Shown piece by piece: positions 43,871-55,620 of a DNA stretch of 64,000 bases. Location: positions 28,802,049 through 28,866,048 of the forward strand of contig OZ024801.1 of assembly GCA_964017045.1 (NCBI GenBank), given 5' to 3'. A model generated the notes under the pieces. That model was not told where the DNA came from. It did no database searches and saw nothing but the letters and a program-made list of their open reading frames with translations. Source of the stretch: Omphiscola glabra (Eukaryota; Mollusca; Gastropoda; Lymnaeidae). Position 1 is the first letter of the stretch. Each line of letters begins with the position of its first letter. The translations under genes were made by a program, and so were the position numbers.

Positions 43871-44731
43871 GCTTTGATATCTTATATAGTTTTGGAATTG
43901 TATTTTGTATATTTGAGGTTCCCTATCATTGGTAGTGGTCTTTATAGCTGCTAAAGTGTTTACTCTATTATCCAGATCTTCATTTGGGTGTGCATCTTTA
44001 AAAGTGGTTATTGCATCAATTAAATCCTTCTCATTTTTAATCTTTCTTTTCTTGAGGAATGAAAATAATGGAACTCAGGCGTTCCTTAGAATTTTGTCAA
44101 TGATAAAAATGTCTAGAAGTGCTTTAGGATTTCCTATGTCTATTTCTGTGAGCTCTAGCCATTTGGTAATATTGTCCCTAATATTGAAGATGGTGGTGTT
44201 TGGGTCTATCTCTTTGTCTAACCTGATACTATGGAATGCTCTACGATAGTCGTCTTCCGTGTTCCCATATAATTTTTAGTAATATCTTCTTTATGTGACT
44301 GTAATTATTTCTGGTTTTCATCTAGTGAGTTGATGATACTCAAACTTTTGCCTTATAATCTGCTTAATAGTATATTTGCCCAAGTTTCTTCTTTGTAATT
44401 GTATGCTTGGCAAATACCTTCAAATTGTGTTAAATAACTTATGATTTCCTCTTTGTGTTCATTGAACTCTCTGAATTTTGGTTTGTATGTGGAATTATTT
44501 TCTTTGTGACTTGTTGGTGGTATTGATTGTCCTGCTTCTATTTTGGCTCTTTCTAGTTTAACTTCGTCCTCTCTTAGTTTTAGTTCTTCTATTTGTTTTA
44601 GGTCATTTCTTTCTGCTAGTCTAGCTTCTCTGTCTTTGTTTGTCTTGTTACTGTCTTTCCCTCATCTTGTCCATTTCTCGAGTTACATAGTCAGCGATCT
44701 TCTCCTTGGCCACGCCCAGTTTTTCAGCTAC
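43871..44731 (-). pseudogene. gag remnant of the Ty3-like element
   Basis: Minus-strand frames read capsid-like stretches, for example EFNEHKEEIISYLTQFE near 44455-44410 and a Glu/Arg-rich coiled segment near 44640-44540. Stops and frameshifts are present. The 5' part of gag lies beyond the hAT insertion. Confidence 0.65.
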
Positions 44732-46318
44732 TTCTAATTCAGCGGTTCTCAAGCTGTGGGCCTCGACCCTTTCACGGGGGTCGCCGTAGACCATTTGGAA
44801 AACACATATTTCCGATTATGATTGTCTTAGAAACCGATTGATTTGGTCCAGCGGAAAAATCAGGCATTTCACAAATTTTCTTTTGTTAGTTATCCCCCTT
44901 ATAGCAATCACCCCATTGTAAGCTTGAACTAACAGCGAAAATTACTGCAGACATCAGTTAGTTAAACGGTAATCGCGAACTATAAATATTGCATACTTTG
45001 GAAGAATCAGACAAGTGCAGTGAAAATGTAGAAGAACAAAATCTATGTGAACTACCTTAGTATCACGTGATGCACTAACCAATGGCAAGTCAGGAAAACG
45101 TAAATAAATAAATAATATAGGTCAAATGTCAGATATATGTTTTTTCTATAATTTTTTGAATAGTAATTGTTTGTTATTTAGAACACAATTTGTTTTATTA
45201 TTACTAGAGGTCACTTAAGTTTAATAAGTGATTAATGAGAGATCTAATTGGCTTTTAAACCATAAAATTTATTTTAATTACTAAATTTTCAGTGGAAAAG
45301 GCAAACACGTTACAATTTTGTGTCTGCCTGATAATAAGCTGTAAAAATGTAGAAAAAAGTCACAAAATACCTAGTAACTGATATACTCTAAAAGTAAAAT
45401 GGTATCACTAAATACGTTAAAATTATAGCATTTTATTTTTACTTGAGAAAATATTGATTGCTTTCAAACTTTAAAATCCCCCTTTCTCATAATCTTCAAA
45501 ATGTGACAAGTCTGACTTTTCCACTGAGATCTTCAATATATCATCTTTTTTAAGCTATAGTTATATATTATTTCCATTAGCAAACCTTCACATGACAATG
45601 GATCGTGTAGAGAAGGACGTTAAGAAAAGAAAATACTGTGAGGATTATTTACAGTATGGTTTTACCTCAATAATGACAACAGGGATTGAGAAACCGCAAT
45701 GTGTTATTTGTAATGAAGTTCTATCAGCCGAATCTATGAAGCCGAACAAACTTAAAGCCATTTTGATAGCAAGCATCCAAGCTTTGCCGGCAAGGATACC
45801 AACTATTTTAGAAGTAAAGCTGATGGACTCCAGAAAGCCAGACTTGACACTGGTGGCAAGTACCACAAACAAAACGTAGCAGCCGTTGAAATTTTATATG
45901 AGCTATGAAACCTCACCCCATTGCTGAGGATTTATTGCTGCCAGCGGCCAAAGACATTGTTCGCGTTATGATCGGAGACGAATTTGTTACGAAATTGAGT
46001 GCAATTTCCTTATCTAACGACACTGTCCGCAGAAGAATAGATGACATGTCTGTTGATATTCTTGATCAGGTAATCAAGGAAATTAAATCTGCTCCACTTC
46101 CAATATTTAGTATCCAGCTTGATGAATCTACAGACGTTGCAAACTGTTCACAGTTACTCGTTTACGTAAGGTATATTAATGAGGGCGACTTTAAAGGTGA
46201 GTTTCTTTTTTTGCAAACCTTTGGAAACGACAACTACTGCACATGATGTATTTGACACAGTTTGTTTATTTCTGAAAGATCATAATATCTTTTGGGAAAA
46301 GGTTTGTGGTGTTTGCAC

Positions 46319-46376
46319 AGATGGTGCTCCAGCTATGCTAGGATGTCACAGATGGTGCTCCAGCTATGCTAGGATG
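46319..46376 (+). repeat. 29-bp tandem duplication in the transposase
   Basis: The phrase cagatggtgctccagctatg with tcta-gatgtca-type flanks occurs twice in a row, duplicating the second catalytic region. Confidence 0.9.
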
Positions 46377-46576
46377 TCGATCTGGATTTCAAAGTTTGGT
46401 AGAGAATGAGTCACCAAAAGTCATCAGAACTTACTATATGATTCATCGGCAAATATTAGCAACAAAGACGCTGCCACAAGAGTTACAAGAAGTCATGAAA
46501 CGAGTCATAAGTTCTGTCAATTTTGTAAAGGCGAGCCCCTTAAACAGTCGACTGTTTTCGCAACTGTGCACCGAGT

Positions 46577-48748
46577 TGGATGCGCCGAACAATGCTCTGC
46601 TATTTCACACTGAAGTGAGAGGGTTGTCAATTTGGATGTGCCGAACAATGCTCTTCTATTTCACACTGAAGTGAGATGGTTGTCAATTTGGATGTGCCGA
46701 ACAATGCTCTTCTATTTCACACTGAAGTGAGATGGTTGTCAATTTGGATGTGCCGAACAATGCTCTTCTATTTCACACTGAAGTGAGATGGTTGTCAATT
46801 TGGATGTGCCGAACAATGCTCTTCTATTTCACACTGAAGTCAGATGGTTGTCAATTTGGATGCGCCGAACAATGCTCTGCTATTTCACACTGAAGTGAGA
46901 TGGTTGTCAATTTGGATGTGCCGAACAATGCTCTTCTATTTTTGACACTGAAGTGAGATGGTTGTCAATTTGGATGTGCCGAACAATGCTCTTCTATTTC
47001 ACACTGAAGTCAGAGGGTTGTCAATTTGGATGTGCCGAACAATGCTCTTCTATTTCACACTGAAGTGAGATGGTTGTCAATTTGGATGTGCCGAACAATG
47101 CTCTTCTATTTCACACTGAAGTGAGATGGTTGTCAATTTGGATGTGCCGAACAATGCTCTTCTATTTCACACTGAAGTGAGATGGTTGTCAATTTGGTTG
47201 TGCCGAACAATGCTCTTCTATTTCACACTGAAGTCAGAGGGTTGTCAATTTGGATGCGCCGAACAATGCTCTTCTATTTCACACTGAAGTCAGAGGGTTG
47301 TCAATTTGGATGCGCCGAACAATGCTCTGCTATTTCACACTGAAGTGAGATGGTTGTCAATTTGGATGCGCCGAACAATGCTCTTCTATTTCACACTGAA
47401 GTGAGATGGTTGTCAATTTGGATGCGCCGAACAATGCTCTTCTATTTCACACTGAAGTCAGAGGGTTGTCAATTTGGATGTGCCGAACAATGCTCTTCTA
47501 TTTCACACTGAAGTGAGATGGTTGTCAATTTGGATGCGCTGAACAATGCTCTTCTATTTCACACTGAAGTCAGAGGGTTGTCAATTTGGATGCGCCGAAC
47601 AATGCTCTTCTATTTCACACTGAAGTCAGATGGTTGTCAATTTGGATGTGCCGAACAATGCTCTTCTATTTCACACTGAAGTCAGAGGGTTGTCAATTTG
47701 GATGCGCCGAACAATGCTCTTCTATTTCACACTGAAGTGAGAGGGTTGTCAATTTGGATGTGCCGAACAATGCTCTTCTATTTCACACTGAAGTCAGATG
47801 GTTGTCAATTTGGATGCGCCGAACAATGCTCTGCTATTTCACACTGAAGTGAGATGGTTGTCAATTTGGATGCGCCGAACAATGCTCTTCTATTTCACAC
47901 TGAAGTCAGAGGGTTGTCAATTTGGATGCGCCGAACAATGCTCTGCTATTTCACACTGAAGTGAGATGGTTGTCAATTTGGATGCGTCGAACAATGCTCT
48001 TCTATTTCACACTGAAGTCAGAGGGTTGTCAATTTGGATGTGCCGAACAATGCTCTTCTATTTCACACTGAAGTGAGATGGTTGTCAATTTGGATGTGCC
48101 GAACAATGCTCTTCTATTTCACACTGAAGTGAGATGGTTGTCAATTTGGATGCGCCGAACAATGCTCTTCTATTTCACACTGAAGTCAGAGGGTTGTCAA
48201 TTTGGATGCGCCGAACAATGCTCTTCTATTTCACACTGAAGTGAGATGGTTGTCAAGTTGGATGCGCCGAACAATGCTCTTCTATTTCACACTGAAGTGA
48301 GATGGTTGTCAATTTGGATGCGCCGAACAATGCTCTTCTATTTCACACTGAAGTCAGATGGTTGTCAATTTGGATGTGCCGAACAATGCTCTTCTATTTC
48401 ACACTGAAGTCAGAGGGTTGTCAATTTGGATGCGCCGAACAATGCTCTTCTATTTCACACTGAAGTCAGATGGTTGTCAATTTGGATGCGCCGAACAATG
48501 CTCTTCTATTTCACACTGAAGTCAGATGGTTGTCAATTTGGATGTGCCGAACAATGCTCTTCTATTTCACACTGAAGTGAGACGGTTGTCAATTTGGATG
48601 TGCCGAACAATGCTCTTCTATTTCACACTGAAGTGAGACGGTTGTCAATTTGGATGCGCCGAACAATGCTCTTCTATTTCACACTGAAGTGAGACGGTTG
48701 TCAATTTGGATGTGCCGAACAATGCTCTTCTATTTCACACTGAAGTAG
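46577..48748 (+). repeat. 56-bp minisatellite derived from transposase coding DNA, ~39 copies
   Basis: Each unit contains gccgaacaatgctcttctat, ttcacactgaagt and ggttgtcaatttggatg. The unit is the transposase segment coding APNNALLFHTEVRWLS, joined head to tail. One copy near 46936 has three extra bases. Copies differ at a few fixed sites (tgtgcc/tgcgcc, cttcta/ctgcta, gtgaga/gtcaga, atgg/aggg/acgg). Because 56 is not a multiple of three, the coding frame is lost. Confidence 0.97.
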
Positions 48749-51171
48749 GATGTTTTTCGAGAGGAAAAGTTTTAAAACGTGTTTTGAACTTCGTGATGAA
48801 CTCAAAACGTTTTTTAATCAGAAAGCAAGACCGCAGTTTGAAGCACGTTTTAGTGATAAAAGGGAACTGCAGTAAATAGCTTACTTGGTTGACATCTTTG
48901 CCATCTTAAATGAGTTAAATTTATCACTGCAAGGACCAAATGCAAGATGCCACGATTTGTTTGAAAAGATGCGATCATTCGAAATGAAACTTAATCTTTG
49001 GCAATAAACATTGGATGTAAATAAAATGTATATGTTGCCTATCTTATCTGCTTTCTTTGAGGAACATGGCATTGAACCAGACCAAAGACTTACGATGATA
49101 AATTCAGTAAAAGAACACATGCACATGCTTGCAGACGAAATTTCATCGTAGTTTCCTAATCTGCCCGACACCCCATTTGCACTTGCTAGAAGCCAATTCA
49201 CAGTCAAAGTTGAAGATGTTCCTGAGTCAGCACAAGAGGAATGCATTGAACTTATTAACAGCGATGCAGCGACAACTGATTTCTCTACAACGCCAGTTAC
49301 AAAATTCTGGATAAAGTATTTGCAGTCATGTCCTGTTCTGTCTGAGACTGTGTTGCGCCTACTTCTTCCATTCCAAACAAAACATCTTTGTGAAACAGGG
49401 TTTTCCAGATTGTTGGTTATCAAGGCTAAATACAGAAGTAGACTTGTGTTGGAAGATGATGTGTTGCAAAGTCTGCCCCGAGCATTTCTGATCTGGTAAG
49501 AACGAAGCAGTCTCAACCTTCGCAATGATTTTGGCTTGTTACGCATACTGTCTCAAAATGTACCAAGGTAGTTTACTGTTGTTATATTAAGACTGTTAAC
49601 CATGCTTCAAGACAAAATCTCATTTATTTGTAATTAGAAATAAATATTTCACAATACATAATTACCAATTGTTTTTTATGATTAAACTCTATGCTCTAAT
49701 TATGTTCAATTTGTAACAATGAAAATACATCCTGCATATCAGATATTTACATTACGATTCATAATAGAGACAGAATTACAGTTATCAAACAGCAACTAAA
49801 ATAAAATTATGTTTGGGGGTCGCCACAACATGAGGAAATGTATAAAGGGGTCGCGGCATTGAAAAGGTTGAGAACCGCTGTTCTAATAGTTCTAGGTATT
49901 CAGCCATTCCAATTTGTTATATGGTAATGTGTGGTTGGATGAGTTAAATTGCTATATTGTCAATATCTCTAGTTAATATCTATGTAGTGTTGTCCAAATA
50001 CAATCTATTATGTATCAAGTATGTTAATGTACTTGCCTAATCAATAAATTTTGTTCAATATGTCTAGTGTTTCATATGTCTTAAGTTCAATATCTATTTG
50101 CATATATTTATAAATTTTTACAAGGTATTCAATGCAATATAATATTAACAAAATGATAATTAAAGTAAAATGCAATAGTTAATATGATGTAATAGTTTAT
50201 CTTACGACATTGATACAGACATGCAGACGTATATAAATACAAATTAGAAAACAAATAGAAAAGTGCTGTATACTTATGGACAACGCGATAGAAGAAAATA
50301 TGACTGGAGAATACAAAATGGATAACAATGACAAGACAAATGTGACAAATTTGACCAGATCAATAAAAAATGCCAACAGTTATAACAATATACAAACTAG
50401 ACTTCACAACTAACATTAACATGAAATCATACAATAGTGTTATAATAAGGGCTGAAAATATCCCTTACTGTTTTTACGGATTAAAAACTTCCCCTGAGAA
50501 ATAACACAAAGAAAACCCTATAGAACCCTTTAAATATTAACTTATCAAGTACAGAAAAAGTAAATGAATTTACTAACTCCAATTAAGTATTATATAAGTG
50601 AATTTTTAAAGACGTCTTCCTTCCAAATCAGAAATGTTCACAAAAATCATATAATTAATTACTTATAAGATTTCTCCAAAATGTACTCCTTCACTCACTG
50701 TCATTGTGTAGTCTTATACTTGACTTGCTAATCCACGATGATTAGAAATAGTGTCTACTTAGTCTTATGTTTGTCTCTTCTCACTGTACTGTAATTATTT
50801 CCAACTGTGTGACACATGTGTTGATAATCTATTCGTCCTTGAGTGAATAGTCCACGGTGGTCTTATTAGTGATATAGTAACTTGTTAATCTGCGAATGGT
50901 ATCCCGATGATAGTGAATCCACTTGAAATATGTAAATCTCCTCCGATAAAATTAGTTGTGAGTAATTAAGTAATTACTTTGACTTGCGTACTGCACCAAT
51001 GTATAGTATAACTATGATATCTGTATAACTCGTTCTGATATACTGTAATCCTTGATTACAATGAGATTTATATTTCTCTCCGATTGTGACCTGAGTTATA
51101 AATAGCTTCTTCTGTCTGCTGTTTTATGGCGTGTGTTAGTAGTTAGTTCTTTCTCCTTATAGGCGGGAAAT

Positions 51172-51189
51172 TCATCAAAATGACACCAA
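51172..51189 (-). promoter_or_regulatory. Probable tRNA primer-binding site
   Basis: On the minus strand the bases after the 5' LTR read TTGGTGTCATTTTGATGA; TGG follows one base after the LTR. Primer sites usually begin TGG. The tRNA is not identified. Confidence 0.55.
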
Positions 51190-51304
51190 TGTAACCGCGC
51201 GTGGTTGGCGACAGTTAAATAATATTATTGTCCTGTCAGGGATCACTCTATCACAATCTCTCATAATTAATCTTCCTCTCCATGAAATGAATAATTAACG
51301 TCCA

Positions 51305-51370
<66 letters not shown>

Positions 51371-51687
51371 CACTTTATTAAGTTTATTTCATGAATAATA
51401 AATATAGTAATAGTCATAAATCCTGTATTGAATATTCGTACCAAAGATATAATGCACACGCACACATATCCACCTCACAATTTAGTTAAAATTCTTCATA
51501 TTCCAATAGAGAAAATGCACATACGTCTTATCACTCTGACATAATTACATCGACTGCCCCTCTTACTGAGACTTGACTTCAGTCTCCCGTTTTACCTCAC
51601 GAGCTACTCACAAAATACACTGTGAATATTTCTCACTTCAGAGTTCATGGTGTTGTGTATAATTCATGAATACTTTAGTCTGTTACA
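51190..51687 (-). repeat. 5' LTR of the Ty3-like element
   Basis: 498 bp. The extra length relative to the other LTR is mostly an expanded (AT)n tract at about 51307-51366. The U3/R/U5 borders were not determined. Confidence 0.95.
51307..51366. repeat. (AT)n microsatellite inside the 5' LTR
   Basis: About 30 uninterrupted AT units. The partner LTR has under ten at the same place. Confidence 0.95.
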
Positions 51688-51692
51688 GGAAG

Positions 51693-52338
51693 TTAATAAA
51701 ATAATTATCGGCGTAGTATTCAAAAAAAAATAATCTGTTATTAAGGAAACTTTGTAACAAAAGTAGCACGTTGAAAGAAAACGATACGATTTAATAATAA
51801 TTGATGAAATGTGCACTATTCGTATGCGCCCTTTCAATTTTATAATTAGATAAAGAAGCTTAATGCCATCATACAATTTATAATTAACACCTATCCTTAT
51901 TTTGAATCATTCTTTTACGATGAGCTATAACTTGAAACAGATTGCACATGTTTAGTACATAACTAACTATTATAAAAATTTTAGACCTTTAAATGTAAGT
52001 AAATGTATTTTAATACATTGTCAATAAAGTCTTTTAACATGTCATTTGCAAAAAATAAATAAATAAAAATAAGGATATAGGCGAACAACAGGAGGTAAGA
52101 CTGGAACGATCAGTGCGATTTTTTAACCAAATACTATAACTTGATTAGCCTTAAATATACGGATCATCAAATATATCGAGCATAGCAATATTTTATAGAT
52201 TCCACTAAATCTAATTGTAATCCGTTAAAGGCAGCAGTTACTATGCTTTTTAAAACTGTTTTAAAATGAGAATTATGTCATTTTAAATATAAAAAAATAT
52301 ATATATGTTATTTTGTTTTACACATTGTGCTGCGGCTG
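51693..52338 (+). repeat. Repeat unit copy 1 (left part)
   Basis: From about 51866 it matches 52606 onward: ccatcat, attaacac, acggatcatcaaatatatcg and atagattccacta in order. It continues after the MITE to 52571, ending gctgaaagaaacactg. Confidence 0.75.
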
Positions 52339-52346
52339 GGGGGCAG

Positions 52347-52529
52347 CAGTGGCGTAGTGAGGGGGGGCATGGGGAGCATCATGCCCCAGGCGCTACTCCC
52401 AAAGGGGCGCCAAATGGTATATTTTACTATCATATTGTATGGTTTTCGAATAGGGGGGCGCTAAAAAGGTATTGGGGGCGCTAAAAAGGTATTGTGCCCC
52501 GGGCGCGAGTTAAGCTCGCTACGCCACTG
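52347..52529. mobile_element. 183-bp MITE with exact 8-bp TSD
   Basis: Ends cagtggcgtagtgag and ctcgctacgccactg. Flanked by GGGGGCAG at 52339-52346 and 52530-52537. A near-identical sister is at 55367-55552. Confidence 0.96.
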
Positions 52530-52605
52530 GGGGGCAGTGCCCTCCCGGAGAGATAGCTGAAAGAAACACTGTTGCTAATAATAACTATATGTTTTAAAGC
52601 ATGAG

Positions 52606-53176
52606 GCCATCATTCAATTTTTAATTAACATCATTCCCTACCGTAAAAGTCATGCTTTTATTATAAAATATAATTTGCAAACATAAAAAGGTTGCTCACG
52701 TTTGATACTTAGTGAGAACTCTATTAAAAGTAAAGACCTTAAAATTGAAGCAACTTTAGTTTAATAAAGTGTTATTAGTCTTTAAACTTGCGAGTTGCAA
52801 AAAATAATTAAAAAAAAAATATAGATAAATGCGAACGGGAAGTAACACTTCGGCTCATGATCGGGCCAGGCATATTTTCGAAACATTGCGATATTTATAA
52901 TCGAATAATGTAAGCGTCTAAGAAGATTTGCCTTAACAATACGGATCATCAAATATATCGAGCGTAGCGATATTTCATAGATTCCACTAATTGAAATCGG
53001 TTAAAGGCACCAGATTGCATTCTTTTTAAACTGTTTAAAATGACAATTGAGTGCTTTTTAATTAAAAAAATATATATTCGTTCTATTGTTTTTACCCATT
53101 TTGCTCTGGGGGGCACTTGACTTTCCCTGCCCCCCCCCCCCGGAGAGATGCCTGAAAGCCTGAAAGAAACCCTGCA
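52606..53176 (+). repeat. Repeat unit copy 2
   Basis: A direct tandem copy of 51866-52571 without the MITE, ending gcctgaaagaaaccctg. The two adjacent units share their C-rich end (ccccggagagat). Confidence 0.8.
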
Positions 53177-53274
53177 TCTGTCGTGTTATTATAAATTTTT
53201 TGGGAACAAGATAAGGTACGACTCTTTTATAATCCACTAAAAGGAAATGCGTTTTAGAATACTAAACTGCAAAT

Positions 53275-54110
53275 CAGTTTTTCAACCGGTGGTCAGTGGA
53301 ATCTAAGTGTTCCATGAGCAACAGCCTGGAGTTCCTCTAGTGGCCAGTAAAATTATAAATCCAGGGGAACAATTTGGACAGTAGCGACACCGTGTGGTCA
53401 ATGGTCGTTGTTTGCCCACTTAATTATTGCTTCCGTTGTTAATCACTTGAATTAATTGTCACAACAATGTAGTTCTTGCGCTACCATCGACCGATTTTTT
53501 AAGAAAGGAAAATGAGACGATGCCACAGCTGACGACCAGCAGTCGACTGAAACTAAAGCTAATACCGTACTAAGTCATGTGAGTCGACTGACGCTGCATC
53601 TAGTACCACGTCATGTGATTCGATTGAAGCTAAAGCTAGTAAACACGTCATGTGAGTCGACTGAAGCTACACCTAGTACCGGTCAACAAATATGTGAGTC
53701 GACTGAAGCTACAGCTAGTACCACGTCATGTGAGTCGAACAAGACAAAAATTGACGTCGATCGAAATCTGAAAGTTTGCCAGTACAGAATAATTACTTAG
53801 TTGTGTGATTCACTTGGGCAGGAGACCCACTCTGTGTCTGCTGAGAAAAGCTTGCCAATGGTACACCAGCTAAATTGAAGCGAAACTTAACAGCTAAACA
53901 CCCGGCTGTAGCGTACTTCGAGAGGGCACTAAACTCGAATAAAAAAAATAAAAAATTGCTACCTTCGAGAAAAAAGTTCCATATAAGTATTATAATATTT
54001 ATAAGTTACAAAGCTCAACAAGCAAGTTATGATGTCGCGGAGATCGTTTCAAAGAAAGTGACGTCGCATACACTCGCCGAAACCATAATCTTACCAGCAT
54101 GACGAAAAAT
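53275..54110 (+). mobile_element. Truncated hAT with N-terminal transposase remnant
   Basis: The left end begins cagtttttcaaccggtggtc, a hAT-type terminus. A frame at 53875-54102 reads LTAKHPAVAYFERALNSNKK and later QQASYDVAEIVSK and HTLAETIILPA, the region just after the BED finger in ZBED5/FAM200-like transposases. No right end was found. Confidence 0.7.
53541..53748 (+). repeat. ~36-bp minisatellite in the truncated hAT
   Basis: About five copies of a unit containing gtgagtcgactgaagctac and ctagtaccacgtcat. With 36 bases it is a 12-codon unit, and part of it is open as CESTEATASTTS-type repeats. Confidence 0.85.
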
Positions 54111-54640
54111 TGTGAGAATTTCAGTTGCTGAGAATGGCGTCCGTATATGACATCAATAAGATTCAGCTGTCCTGCGTATTTCAGACATGTCCAATGAAAA
54201 CGAAAGTCCCGTTTTAGCGAAGATAAAGTCACATGAATTCTATTGTAGGGGATAGCACCGACGTCAGAGGTAAATCAGAGCGCGTAGAGTATAGGGTTTG
54301 TACATTTTGTTTGACAATGGAGCTGTTGTTGCAGTTGTTGTATTTTCTGCTGTAAGTTGTAAAGAGTTACCAGAAACAACAAGAGGACAAGACATATTAA
54401 TATTTGATGTTTTCAATTCATATTTAGTCACGTGATTTGAACTAGAAAAAACTGCTTTGGCATTTATACGGACGGCGCCCATACCACGGAGAGAAATGTC
54501 ACAGGTTTTTTGTCTCGCTGGTGCGTCTGATGAATCCAGCTATCATGGCTAGGCTGAAACGCAGAGAAGCAATTGTTGCTAAACAGTAGAGCCGAGTTAA
54601 AGTCTGTGCTGGACATGATAGAGAAAAATCGTTAACTAAG

Positions 54641-54871
54641 TGTATCATACAGTGTTACACACACACAACTGTAACATACAGTGTTACACACATACGCCTG
54701 TATCATGCAGTGCTACACACACACACATGTAACATATAGTGTTACACACACATCTGTAACATACAGTGTTACACACACACCTGTAACATACAGTGTTACA
54801 CACACAACTGTAACATACAGTGTTACACAACTACACCTGTATCAAACAGTGTTACACACACCTGCGATGCT
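54641..54871 (+). repeat. ~29-bp minisatellite with CA tracts
   Basis: About eight copies of a unit like ctgtaacatacagtgttaca plus cacacac. Spacing varies with the CA-run length. Confidence 0.9.
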
Positions 54872-55620
54872 CTCATGGTGGGTCTTCCAGCTACGCTACT
54901 GGATAAAATTCAAAAAGCACAGAATAATGCGGCTCGAATTGTTCTTCGTAAACGCAAATTGGACAATGCTAAAACTCTTCTGAGAGAACTGCATCGGCGG
55001 CCGGTCCGCGCTCGCATAGAGTACAAAATTGCAACTCTGTGCTACCGCTGCTTGCATGACCTGGCGCCGTCCTATCTCCTAGCGCTCATGACGCCTTATG
55101 TACCCACTAGACAACTCCGCTCATCCGATAGTGGCAAACTCTCGATACCGCGTGTTCGCCTTGAGACTTACGGAAAGCGCACGTTCGCATTTGCTGGCCC
55201 AACCATTTGGAACACCCTTCCTGACGCTCTCAGAAACAACCAGACGCTGGAGTCCTTCAAAACAAATTTAAAAACTCATCTATTTCGCAAACACCTGCTG
55301 GGATGTTGTTGTCTACCATCTTTTCCAGCTAGTTATTATCTCCCAGCTTTGTTTTTGAACCGCGCTCAGTGGCGTAGTGAGGGGGGCAAGGGGGGCATCA
55401 TGCCCCGGCCGCTACTCACAAAGGGGCGCCAAATGGTTTATTTTACTATAATATTATATGGTTTTCGAATAGGGGGGGGGCGCTAAAAAGGTATTTGGGG
55501 GCACTAAAAAGGTATTGTGCCCCGGGCACGAGTTAAGCTCGCTACGCCACTGACCGCGCTTCGAGCCTTTGGGGATGAAGCGTGATTTTTCAAATGAACT
55601 TTATTATTATTATTATACAC
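54852..55620 (+). mobile_element. CR1/L2-type LINE 3' fragment
   Basis: The frame from 54875 reads LLDKIQKAQNNAARIVL, RRPVRARIEYKIATLCYRCL, and FAFAGPTIWNTLPDALRNN, the usual C-terminus of CR1/L2 LINE proteins. It is 5'-truncated at the minisatellite and ends with an (ATT)n tail near 55600-55615. A MITE is inserted at 55367-55552. The frame is intact over ~150 codons before the MITE. Confidence 0.88.
55367..55552. mobile_element. 186-bp MITE with exact 8-bp TSD, in LINE tail
   Basis: Same family as 52347-52529 (ends cagtggcgtagtgag/ctcgctacgccactg). Flanked by ACCGCGCT at 55359-55366 and 55553-55560. Confidence 0.96.

Larger units (their letters stand above)
45592..49560 (+). pseudogene. hAT transposase (ZBED5/FAM200-like), disrupted
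   Basis: It starts near 45592 with a BED-type segment (KYCEDYLQYGFTS and PQCVICNEVLS). The first catalytic motif is QLDESTDVANCSQLLVYVRY near 46118-46175, the second is CGVCTDGAPAM near 46303-46335. The dimerisation region near 49300-49470 contains KFWIKYLQSCP and TGFSRLLVIKAKYRSRL. A 29-bp tandem duplication at 46319-46376, frameshifts near 45880 and 46200, several stops (for example near 48872 and 49149) and the 56-bp array destroy the frame. Confidence 0.9.
44740..49880 (+). mobile_element. 5.1-kb hAT element inserted in the retrotransposon
   Basis: The ends are cagcggttctcaagct and aggttgagaaccgctg. The flanks TTCTAATT (44732-44739) and TTCTAATA (49881-49888) match 7 of 8. It shares end sequences and gggtcgccacaaca with the MITEs at 12253 and 56909, for which it may be the autonomous source type. 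It carries a decayed transposase and a large internal minisatellite. Confidence 0.95.
41288..51687 (-). mobile_element. Ty3-like LTR retrotransposon with 5-bp TSD, split by a hAT
   Basis: The LTRs are at 41288-41742 and 51190-51687; both start tgtaaccgcg and end ctgttaca. The element is flanked by the exact 5-bp duplication GGAAG (41283-41287 and 51688-51692). Coding is on the minus strand. A primer-binding-site-like TGGTGTCA lies just inside the right LTR and a purine tract (GGGTGGGGCG) just inside the left LTR, both read on the minus strand. A hAT element at 44740-49880 interrupts gag. Without it the element is about 5.2 kb. Confidence 0.96.

Noticed and set aside
48881..49546. 221-codon minus-strand open frame
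   Set aside because: It is the antisense of the hAT transposase C-terminal region on the + strand, which carries recognisable motifs.
50276..50413. 45-codon Asn-rich + strand open frame
   Set aside because: It is antisense within the retrotransposon leader and has no recognisable motif.
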